In this document: positions 54,257 through 61,490 of the stretch, in pieces | Position numbering within the stretch: position 1 is the first letter of the stretch | How the letters are laid out: each line of letters opens with the position of its first letter | Assembly (NCBI RefSeq): GCF_000287675.1 | Contig: NZ_ALJL01000022.1 | Location: 124,001-188,000, forward strand | Source of the DNA: Lachnoanaerobaculum sp. ICM7 | GTDB lineage: Bacteria; Bacillota; Clostridia; Lachnospirales; Lachnospiraceae | Direction of reading: 5' to 3' | DNA length: 64,000 nucleotides | The notes under the pieces: model-generated | What the model was told of the DNA's origin: nothing | The model's input: only the letters and a program-made list of their open reading frames with translations | Databases searched by the model: none | Program-made: the position numbers and the translations under genes

Positions 54257-55825
54257 ATGAGTACTGAAGTTACATTAAGATATAGAATGTCCGATAGAGA
54301 TGTTTTCTACGGTGGAGGAGTTGTAAACGGAGCCAGATCCATTACTTTGATGGAAGATACCGCAAACAGATTGATGACCAAGGTTTATGGAAATCAGAGC
54401 AGATGTGCAAAGGTAAGAAAAGTAAGATTGTTTGTGCCATGTTTTGCCGGAGATTATATGGAGTATAAGGCGAGACTTTTGGGTGAAGAAAACGGAAGAG
54501 CAATTATAGAAGTACGTTCTTTTAAGGTTGCGGTTATCCCTGAGGAGCCTGAGTTTGAAAGCTCTATAGATGTTTTGGAAGATCCTCCTCTTTCAACCGT
54601 ATGTATTTTTGAATATATTATTCCGGAAAAAAAGGAGAAAAAGAAGGCAAAAGCGCTTGAGGGGTTGAAAGTTCTTGACCTTACACATGCATATAACGGT
54701 CCTTTCTGTACCGCACTTTTAGCAGACAACGGTGCTGAGGTTATAAAGATAGAGCCTCTTACAGGTGATCAGTCAAGATATTGGCCTCCAATGGATGACA
54801 ATAGCGGTGAGAGCGGATTTTATGCATTTATAAACAGAAATAAAAAAGGAGTTACTCTTAACTTAAAGACTGAAAAAGGAAGAGAGATTTTCTATGACCT
54901 TGTCAGAGAGGCTGATGTGGTGGTAGAAAACTTCAGAGTTGGAGTAACAAAGAAATTACAAGTTGACTATGAGACATTAAAGAAGATAAATCCAAGAATA
55001 ATTTATGCTTCAGGTAGCGGTTTCGGACAGTATGGACCTTTCTCAAACAGACCGTGCTATGATATCGTTGCACAGGCTCTGGGCGGTATGATAAATCTTA
55101 CAGGTTATACAGATGCTCCTCCTGTAAAATGCGGTGTATCGGTAGCCGATAATGTTACAGGAATTTATCTTTGCGTCGGTGTACTTATGGCTCTTTACAG
55201 AAGAAATGTAACCGGTGAAGGTCAGCAGGTAGATGTGGCTATGGCAGATACTATATTCACATTGCTTGAAAATGCAATAATCTATACAACCCTTAAGGGA
55301 ATTATACCTCAGAGACAGGGAAATATTGATGCTACAGTTTCACCATTCAATGTATATGAGGCAAAGGACGGATATATAGCACTTGGAGTAGGTACAGATA
55401 AGCTGTTTAAGGTATTCTGTGATGTAATAGGCAGACCGGACCTTGTTACAAATGAAAAATTTGCAACCAATGATCTCAGAATTAAAAATTACAATGACGG
55501 TTTACATGAGATAATTGTGGATTGGGTAAAGCAAAGAGGTAAGGCGGAAGTAGAGAGTATGTTTGAAGAGGTAGGAATACCTTGCGGACAGATACTTGAT
55601 ATGAAGGAAGCGATAGAACATCCACATTTCAAAGCAAGAGAGATGATGGTACATGTTGAGCATCCTACTATCGGTGATATGTATATACAGGGTTGTCCTA
55701 TAAAACTTAGCGAAACACCGGGAAGCGTAGATGCTCCGGCACCGCTACTTGGACAACATAATAAAGAGGTTTACGGCTTTGATGATGAAACATTGAAACA
55801 ATTAAAAGAAGAAGGCGTAATCTAG
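54257..55825 (+). CDS. Fusion of ammonia-lyase-type hotdog domain and class III CoA-transferase
   Basis: A 522-residue two-domain protein. Residues 1-122 form a hotdog domain with MSDRDVFYGG (11-20), VVNGAR (22-27) and GDYMEY (65-70), paralogous to the preceding gene. A Lys/Glu linker (123-135) leads to a class III (CaiB/BaiF-type) CoA-transferase: GLKVLDLTHAYNGPFCT (136-152), ENFRVGV (224-230), SGFGQYGPF and the presumed catalytic Asp269 in YDIVAQALGG. The likely job is activation of beta-alanine with CoA from propionyl- or acetyl-CoA, coupled to deamination. I know of no described enzyme with this fusion. There is no sign of frameshift between domains. Confidence 0.82.
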   Translation: MSTEVTLRYRMSDRDVFYGGGVVNGARSITLMEDTANRLMTKVYGNQSRCAKVRKVRLFVPCFAGDYMEYKARLLGEENGRAIIEVRSFKVAVIPEEPEFESSIDVLEDPPLSTVCIFEYIIPEKKEKKKAKALEGLKVLDLTHAYNGPFCTALLADNGAEVIKIEPLTGDQSRYWPPMDDNSGESGFYAFINRNKKGVTLNLKTEKGREIFYDLVREADVVVENFRVGVTKKLQVDYETLKKINPRIIYASGSGFGQYGPFSNRPCYDIVAQALGGMINLTGYTDAPPVKCGVSVADNVTGIYLCVGVLMALYRRNVTGEGQQVDVAMADTIFTLLENAIIYTTLKGIIPQRQGNIDATVSPFNVYEAKDGYIALGVGTDKLFKVFCDVIGRPDLVTNEKFATNDLRIKNYNDGLHEIIVDWVKQRGKAEVESMFEEVGIPCGQILDMKEAIEHPHFKAREMMVHVEHPTIGDMYIQGCPIKLSETPGSVDAPAPLLGQHNKEVYGFDDETLKQLKEEGVI

Positions 55826-55838
55826 TGGAGGAAAAGAA

Positions 55839-56981
55839 ATGGATTTTAATTTTTCCAAAGCACAGTTGATGCTGAGAAAAACTGTAGCCGACTTCAGTGA
55901 AAATGTGGTAAAACCAAGAGCTGAAGAAATAGATAGAAGCGGAAAGTTTCCAAAAGATTTATTTTTGGAGATGACCAAGATGGGATTAACCGGTATAGGA
56001 ACTGAAGAAAAATATGGAGGAAGCGGAGGCAGCGATATCGAAAAGATAATTGCTGTGGAAGAAATAGCGAAATACTGCGGTTCTACTGCAGCTACACTTT
56101 CAATACATACTATATTTGCTTCAGTAATCGGAAAATTCGGTACTGAAGAACAAAAGCAAAAATATTTGCCGGTAGTATGTTCAGGAGGCGAGTTGGGGGC
56201 ATTTGCCCTCACCGAGCCAAATGCCGGATCTGATGCCGGAAGTGCAAGGACAACCGCTATATTTGATGAGAGTAAACAAGAGTATGTTCTAAATGGTACA
56301 AAATGCTTTATAACAGGTGGAGGATTGGCAAAGTATGTATTGGTATTTGCTCTTACATCACCTGAATTAAAGACCAAGGGACTTAGTTGTATACTCGTGG
56401 AGCGTGGAACTCCGGGATTTTCAATAGGTAAGATAGAAGATAAGATGGGACTTCACGGATCCGAGACAGCGGAGCTTATATTTGATAATTGCAGGGTACC
56501 TAAGGATAATCTTATAGGACCGCTCGGTAAGGGATTTAAAATTGCAATGACTGCACTTGACGGTGCAAGAATAGGAATTGCGGCACAGGCTGTTGGAATT
56601 GCGGCAGGTGCATTGGATGAAAGCATAAAGTACACAAAAGAAAGAGTACAATTTGGCAGACCTATTTCCTCATTGCAGGGCTTACAATGGTATATTGCGG
56701 AGATGGCTACAAAGGTTGAGTGTGCAAGATGGATGACATATAGAGCGGCAAGCCTTAAAGTAAGCGGTATGCCGTATACAAAAGAGGCTGCTATTGCAAA
56801 GTTTAATGCATCAAAGGTGGCTGTTGAAGTAACAGATAAGGCGTTACAGATACATGGAGGATATGGATATATGAGAGACTATCCATTAGAGAGAATGTAT
56901 CGAGATGCAAAAATAACGGAAATATATGAAGGTACTTCAGAGATTCACAAGGTTGTTATAGCCAGAGAAGTGCTGAAATAG
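55839..56981 (+). CDS. Acyl-CoA dehydrogenase family, candidate acryloyl-CoA reductase
   Basis: FAD enzyme of 380 residues, full acyl-CoA dehydrogenase layout. It has ALTEPNAGSDAGS (about 125-137), CFITGGG (about 154-160), the middle beta domain and the C-terminal catalytic Glu region IYEGTSEIHK (about 362-371). In this operon, beside etfBA and the ammonia-lyase/CoA-transferase genes, the expected direction is reduction of acryloyl-CoA to propionyl-CoA, as in the acryloyl-CoA reductase-Etf complex of Clostridium propionicum. For thymine the substrate would be methacrylyl-CoA. Butyryl-CoA dehydrogenase activity is possible on sequence alone. GGAGGAAAAG ribosome site. Confidence 0.87.
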   Translation: MDFNFSKAQLMLRKTVADFSENVVKPRAEEIDRSGKFPKDLFLEMTKMGLTGIGTEEKYGGSGGSDIEKIIAVEEIAKYCGSTAATLSIHTIFASVIGKFGTEEQKQKYLPVVCSGGELGAFALTEPNAGSDAGSARTTAIFDESKQEYVLNGTKCFITGGGLAKYVLVFALTSPELKTKGLSCILVERGTPGFSIGKIEDKMGLHGSETAELIFDNCRVPKDNLIGPLGKGFKIAMTALDGARIGIAAQAVGIAAGALDESIKYTKERVQFGRPISSLQGLQWYIAEMATKVECARWMTYRAASLKVSGMPYTKEAAIAKFNASKVAVEVTDKALQIHGGYGYMRDYPLERMYRDAKITEIYEGTSEIHKVVIAREVLK

Positions 56982-56989
56982 GGGGTAAT

Positions 56990-57802
56990 ATGAAGATCAT
57001 TGTATGTATAAAGCAGGTGCCAAATACAAGTGAAGTCAAAATCAACCCTGAAACAAAAACACTTATCAGAGACGGAGTGGAAAGTATAATAAATCCTGAT
57101 GATAAGAATGCACTTGAGGCGGCATTAAAAATAAAGGATGAAAAGGGTGCTAAGGTCGTTGTAGTAAGTATGGGACCTATGCAGGCAAAGGAAGCAATAC
57201 TTGAAGCTCTTGCTATGGGAGCTGACAGCGCTTATCTTATAAGTGACAGAAAATTCGGTGGATCCGATACTTGGGCTACAGCAACCATTTTGGCGGCTGC
57301 TATAGAAAAAATAGGCGACTATGATTTGATTATATGTGGCAGACAGGCTATAGACGGTGATACTGCTCAGGTTGGACCGGAGATAGCAGAGTTTCTTAAT
57401 ATACCACAGGTTACATATGCAAAGGAGTTGGAACTAAAAGACGGTGCGGTCAGAGTAAAAAGATTTTGTGAGTCAAAAGACTATGAATTTGAAGTAAAGC
57501 TTCCTGCTCTTATCACAGCTATTAAAGAACTTAACACTGCAAGATATCCAAGTGTGAAAGGAATCTTTAAAGCTTATGAGGGTGATGAAGAATTGGTGAA
57601 GATCCTTACCTTTGATGACTTGAATGTGGATGAAACTCAGATAGGTATCAAAGGTTCTCCAACAAATGTACATCGTTCATTCGTGCCTGTAAAAGAAAAG
57701 CATAGTGAGTTTATAGAAGGAAATACGGCCATGGAAAAAGCCAAACTTCTTTTGACAAAGCTATATGAGAATAAATTGATACAGTCCGGAGGTGCCAAGT
57801 AG
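56990..57802 (+). CDS. etfB: Electron transfer flavoprotein beta subunit
   Basis: Partner of EtfA delivering electrons from NADH to the acyl-CoA dehydrogenase encoded just upstream. The 270-residue protein begins KIIVCIKQVPNT and has SMGPMQAKEAI, the ALAMGAD turn, DRKFGGSDTWATA and the CGRQAIDGDTAQVGP segment (about 119-133). These are the features I associate with EtfB proteins of anaerobes, including bifurcating ones with FAD in EtfB. Nine bases after the dehydrogenase, and one-base overlap with etfA (TAGTG). Confidence 0.93.
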   Translation: MKIIVCIKQVPNTSEVKINPETKTLIRDGVESIINPDDKNALEAALKIKDEKGAKVVVVSMGPMQAKEAILEALAMGADSAYLISDRKFGGSDTWATATILAAAIEKIGDYDLIICGRQAIDGDTAQVGPEIAEFLNIPQVTYAKELELKDGAVRVKRFCESKDYEFEVKLPALITAIKELNTARYPSVKGIFKAYEGDEELVKILTFDDLNVDETQIGIKGSPTNVHRSFVPVKEKHSEFIEGNTAMEKAKLLLTKLYENKLIQSGGAK

Positions 57803-58839
57803 TGGAAAGAGCAAAGGTAAATCAAGACATTAATCTTAATGACTATAATGATGTATGGGTACTTGCAGAAACTGTAAACGGAAAAATTTTGCCTATAACA
57901 TTGGAACTGATGGGTGAGGGCAGAAAACTTGCAAATGACCTTGGGAAAAAACTTGCAGTAATTGTGCCGGGCTATAATATAGAAGAGGCTGCAAAGGTGC
58001 TTGTAGGGTATGATGTCGATATAGTATACTATGTGGAACATGAACTCTTGAAAGATTTTTCCACTTTGGGATTTGTGGAGGTACTTTCAAAAGAAGTGAA
58101 AAAAAGAAAACCGGAAGTTCTTTTGGTTGGTGCAACCTCTATAGGTAGAGATATAGGGCCGAGACTTGCCGCAAGGCTTGGAACCGGACTTACTGCCGAT
58201 TGCACAGGACTGGAGGTTGACGCGGAAGATAAGAAGCTTCTTATGACAAGACCTGCTTTTGGTGGAAATATTATGGCTACAATTATTTGTCCTAAAAACA
58301 GACCACAGATGGCAACCGTAAGGCCGGGAGTGATGGCAAGGGCAAAGAAAATTGAAAAGTCAAATGCAAGTTTTGAAAAGATCATACCCGAGTTGAAAGA
58401 AGAAGATATAAGATCAAAACTTATCGGAACAATTGAACATGATCAAAAACGGGTAAATTTGACAGATGCAAAGATTATTGTATCAGGCGGTAGAGGTATC
58501 AAGAATAAAGACGGTTTTGCATTGATTGAAAGTCTTGCTAAAGCTCTAGGCGGTGAAGTGGGTTCATCACGTGCCTGTGTGGATGCAGGATGGATAGACT
58601 CATCTCACCAGGTTGGACAGACAGGAACTACTGTCAGACCTGATTTATATATTGCCTGCGGTATATCGGGGGCTATACAGCATTTGGCGGGAATGAGCGA
58701 ATCGAAGTATATTGTTGCAATAAATACAGATAAAAATGCACCTATATTTGATATTTGTGATTATGGTATCGTAGGTGATTTAAAAGAAATTATACCGGCA
58801 CTTGTTTCAAGCATAGAATCGGGAGAGTTTACATTATAG
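57802..58839 (+). CDS. etfA: Electron transfer flavoprotein alpha subunit
   Basis: FAD-binding subunit of 345 residues. The start is GTG 57802, overlapping the etfB stop by one base, with GGAGGTG upstream. The N-terminal domain (about 1-190) is followed by the C-terminal FAD domain with SGGRGIKNKDGF (about 229-240), SRACVDAGWI (about 253-262), the HQVGQTGTTVRPDLY segment and CGISGAIQHLAGM. It completes the acryloyl-CoA reductase module and is the last gene of the cluster before a terminator-like hairpin. Confidence 0.93.
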   Translation: MERAKVNQDINLNDYNDVWVLAETVNGKILPITLELMGEGRKLANDLGKKLAVIVPGYNIEEAAKVLVGYDVDIVYYVEHELLKDFSTLGFVEVLSKEVKKRKPEVLLVGATSIGRDIGPRLAARLGTGLTADCTGLEVDAEDKKLLMTRPAFGGNIMATIICPKNRPQMATVRPGVMARAKKIEKSNASFEKIIPELKEEDIRSKLIGTIEHDQKRVNLTDAKIIVSGGRGIKNKDGFALIESLAKALGGEVGSSRACVDAGWIDSSHQVGQTGTTVRPDLYIACGISGAIQHLAGMSESKYIVAINTDKNAPIFDICDYGIVGDLKEIIPALVSSIESGEFTL

Positions 58840-58863
58840 TAATTCCTTGGAAAATTTGAATAT

Positions 58864-58893
58864 GGGGTGGCTTATGCTACCCCTGATTTTGTT
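58864..58893 (+). terminator. Terminator-like hairpin after etfA
   Basis: GGGGTGGC (58864-58871) pairs with GCTACCCC (58876-58883), one wobble, loop TTAT, followed by TGATTTTGTTTATTT. Imperfect T-run, but the position fits the operon end. Confidence 0.65.
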
Positions 58894-58924
58894 TATTTAC
58901 AGTTTTAAAAATTAAGGAGGAGAT

Positions 58925-60277
58925 ATGGAAGAAGTTCTTGTGAAAAATAAAATGGAGGTCGAACCTATAAAATCTCTTATTTTAAAGATGTCCATACCTC
59001 CTCTTATTTCTATGTGTATGCAGTATTCATACAATCTCCTGGATTGCATATTTGTATCATGTGTCAGCGAGAAATCATTAAGCGCCGTATCCATAATTTT
59101 CCCCATTACTACACTTTATATTGCTATAGCTATTTGGATTGGAGTAGGAGTCAGTGTACTGGTTGCAAAATACCTCGGGGAAAAGGATGAGGAAAAGGCT
59201 AATACGATAGTGGCCAATGGAATAATAGTGTCTTTTGTTGTGAGCAGTTTTGTAACCTTTATAACAATGAACATTATGAAGGAATTTATACTTTCATTTA
59301 CAAGTGATCCGGAGACTATTGGTTTGGCACTGGAGTATATGGATATATGTGTATTTATGGCAATTCCATGTGCAGTACATATTTGTATACAAAAAGTATT
59401 GCAGGGAACCGGAAATATGCTGGCACCTATGTGCTTTCAAATAGCGGGCGTATTAACCAATCTTATATTTGATCCTATACTTATATTCGGATACTTCGGA
59501 TTTAAACCGATGGGAGTGAAAGGTGCTGCTATTGCAACAGTTATGGGATATACTGTCTCGACTATTTTGGCATTTTTGGTATTGATATTCCAAAAGCAAA
59601 AGGTAAAACTCGGTTTAAAATACTTTATACTTCGGTTTAATCATATAAGGGATATCTTTGTAGTGGGTTTCCCGTCTTTTATAATGAATGTGCTTGGTGC
59701 GGCAATGGTATATAATACAAATCTCTTTTTGAAACAATATTCGGAGATTGCGATAGCTTTTTTTGGAGCGTATTTTAAGATACAGCAGATGGTAATAATG
59801 ACATTAAACGGACTTATACAGGGCTGTATACCTGTTATGAGCTATAACTACGGTGCAAAAAGAGAGGACAGATTAAAGGAGAGTCTAAAGATAGGCACAA
59901 TTGTTGCAATAATACTTACATCATTCAGTATAGTAATGCTTTGGACTTTTACAAAAAATATATTGCTGACCTTTAATCCTCCGAAAGAGATGTTTGAGTT
60001 TGGAATTTTTGGTATCAGGATAATGAGTCTTAGCTATGTATTTGTTGGAATTACCACAATGATTGCATCATATATGCAGTCCACAAAGAATGTAGGCAAA
60101 AGCATATTGATAAATCTTTGCAGACAACTTTTGGTACTGGTTCCGGTAATGTTTATCGGCTCAAAGACATTAGGGCTAAAAGGAATATGGAGCGCATTTT
60201 TGGTAACTGAATTAATCTGTGTAATATTTAGCCTTGTATTATATAAGAATACAAAGATAAATATGGAAAATATTTAA
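58925..60277 (+). CDS. MATE-family multidrug/cation efflux transporter
   Basis: A 450-residue membrane protein with about 12 predicted membrane segments arranged as two MatE repeats. The first opens with LKMSIPPLISMCMQYSYNL and contains the family segment VSVLVAKYLGEKDEEKA. The second has GAAIATVMGY and GLIQGCIPVMSYNYGAKRED, a typical MATE signature. It uses a Na+ or H+ gradient to export drugs or metabolites; the substrate is unknown. It lies 85 bp after etfA behind the hairpin, so co-transcription with the pyrimidine operon is possible only by read-through. AAGGAGGAG ribosome site. Confidence 0.9.
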   Translation: MEEVLVKNKMEVEPIKSLILKMSIPPLISMCMQYSYNLLDCIFVSCVSEKSLSAVSIIFPITTLYIAIAIWIGVGVSVLVAKYLGEKDEEKANTIVANGIIVSFVVSSFVTFITMNIMKEFILSFTSDPETIGLALEYMDICVFMAIPCAVHICIQKVLQGTGNMLAPMCFQIAGVLTNLIFDPILIFGYFGFKPMGVKGAAIATVMGYTVSTILAFLVLIFQKQKVKLGLKYFILRFNHIRDIFVVGFPSFIMNVLGAAMVYNTNLFLKQYSEIAIAFFGAYFKIQQMVIMTLNGLIQGCIPVMSYNYGAKREDRLKESLKIGTIVAIILTSFSIVMLWTFTKNILLTFNPPKEMFEFGIFGIRIMSLSYVFVGITTMIASYMQSTKNVGKSILINLCRQLLVLVPVMFIGSKTLGLKGIWSAFLVTELICVIFSLVLYKNTKINMENI

Positions 60278-60326
60278 ACTACATATTATAGAATATAATA
60301 ATTCTCTGTTTAATATTAAAAAGATA

Positions 60327-60365
60327 TGGTATAATCTTAGTTAGATAAACCTAACTAAGATTATA
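60327..60365 (+). promoter_or_regulatory. Extended -10 promoter embedded in a 15-bp perfect inverted repeat
   Basis: TGGTATAAT (60327-60335) is an extended -10 element. TATAATCTTAGTTAG (60330-60344) is repeated in perfect inversion as CTAACTAAGATTATA (60351-60365) with a six-base centre. The dyad covers the -10 and the expected start site of the methyltransferase gene, as an operator would. It could also act as a transcript hairpin. TTAG/CTAA dyads recall metal-dependent DtxR/MntR-type sites, which is only a suggestion. Confidence 0.55.
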
Positions 60366-60388
60366 TTATTTTAATAAGGAGGATCATT

Positions 60389-61147
60389 ATGGCAGAAAAA
60401 GGACATGAATTTCTGGCAAGAATCGGCAAAACGAGACTTAGACCGGGTGGTATAGAGGCAACCAATTGGCTGCTTGAAAAAGCAAATATTAAGAATGACT
60501 CAAAGGTTTTGGAAGTGGCCTGTAATATGGGAACTAATTTGGTACATATAGCAAATAAGTATGGATGTGATATAGTAGGCGTAGACCTTGATGAGAAAGC
60601 AATTGAAAAAGCAAATAGAAAAATAAAAGAAAACGGTTTAGAGAACAGAGCAAAAGCTATATGTGGAGATGCATTTGCCCTCCCTTTTGATGACGAGAGC
60701 TTTGATGTGGTAATCAATGAAGCTATGCTTACAATGCTTTTGGGTGAGCAAAAGGAGAAGGCTCTAAAAGAGTACTACAGAGTACTAAAACCCGGTGGAC
60801 TGGTCCTAACCCAGGATGTTGTATTAATTACAGAGGATTTAGACAGAGCAAAGGAGCTGAGAGTCGGTCTTAGCAGAGCTATAAATGTAAATGTCGAGCC
60901 ACTCTTAAGTGATGGCTGGGAAGGCTGCTTTGAAAGATCGGGATTTAAAGTAGAAAAGAAAATAGGACCTATGACGCTTATGAGTATACCGGGAATGATG
61001 AAAGATGAGGGAATATTTGAGGCATTAAGTATTATAAAAACGGGACTGCAGGAATTTAATAAAGAGTATTTTCAGAGAATGCGTAACTTTATGATGGATA
61101 ATAAAAAGGAACTGGGCTATATTTGTTTTGCCGGAAGAAAGGATTAA
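60389..61147 (+). CDS. Class I SAM-dependent methyltransferase
   Basis: A 252-residue soluble methyltransferase. The SAM-binding motif I LEVACNMGTNLV (about 43-54) is followed by the acidic VGVDLDEKAI (about 65-74), an acidic GDAFALPFDDESFDVV and the YRVLKPGGLVL post-motif (about 131-141). The C-terminal third is helical and Met-rich. Ubiquinone/menaquinone-type and small-molecule methyltransferases share these motifs, so the substrate is open. It has its own promoter region with a palindrome and AAGGAGG. Confidence 0.85.
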   Translation: MAEKGHEFLARIGKTRLRPGGIEATNWLLEKANIKNDSKVLEVACNMGTNLVHIANKYGCDIVGVDLDEKAIEKANRKIKENGLENRAKAICGDAFALPFDDESFDVVINEAMLTMLLGEQKEKALKEYYRVLKPGGLVLTQDVVLITEDLDRAKELRVGLSRAINVNVEPLLSDGWEGCFERSGFKVEKKIGPMTLMSIPGMMKDEGIFEALSIIKTGLQEFNKEYFQRMRNFMMDNKKELGYICFAGRKD

Positions 61148-61162
61148 ACAGGAAAAAATTAC

Positions 61163-61191
61163 TTGCAAATATTGCGCTCATATGCTAATAT
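61163..61191 (+). promoter_or_regulatory. Promoter of the tRNA-Leu gene
   Basis: TTGCAA (61163-61168), exact 17-base spacer, TAATAT (61186-61191), 13 bases before the tRNA 5' end. Confidence 0.65.
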
Positions 61192-61204
61192 TGTCAAGTA
61201 ATGA

Positions 61205-61287
61205 GCCGGTGTGGCGGAATGGCAGACGCGACAGACTCAAAATCTGTTATTCGAAAGGGTGTGCGAGTTCGAGTCTCGCCACCGGCA
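61205..61287 (+). tRNA. tRNA-Leu (anticodon CAA)
   Basis: Acceptor GCCGGTG (61205-61211) pairs perfectly with CACCGGC (61280-61286), discriminator A at 61287. The anticodon arm ACAGA-CTCAAAA-TCTGT gives anticodon CAA, reading UUG. A long variable arm typical of class II leucine tRNAs precedes the T-arm (GCGAG-TTCGAGT-CTCGC). The 3' CCA is not encoded and must be added by the cca product. No integrase or duplicated 3' end is nearby, so it is not marking an island. Confidence 0.95.
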
Positions 61288-61290
61288 TTA

Positions 61291-61320
61291 AACTGTATGA
61301 GGAATTCATGCAGTTTTTTT
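61291..61320 (+). terminator. Terminator of the tRNA-Leu transcript
   Basis: Ten-base stem AACTGTATGA (61291-61300) with TCATGCAGTT (61306-61315), one wobble, five-base loop, followed by TTTTTT. Confidence 0.9.
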
Positions 61321-61490
61321 AATGCAAAAATATTTTACATTAAAAATATAGTATCAAATCGGATATAAAGGGATAAAATTGGACATTGCATAGAAAGTTT
61401 TAAAATTCTTCCTATAAAATGGAAAAGTAAGTCTTTTTATGCTAGAATACATCAAAGAATTTTTATAAGACTTTTTATAAAGGTGGTAAT

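Noticed and set aside
55802-56377. 191-codon open frame on the minus strand
   Set aside because: Antisense to the acyl-CoA dehydrogenase gene with no recognisable domain; shadow frame.
61205-61287. tRNA-Leu as an integration site for a mobile element
   Set aside because: No integrase, no repeat of the tRNA 3' end and ordinary metabolic genes on both sides.
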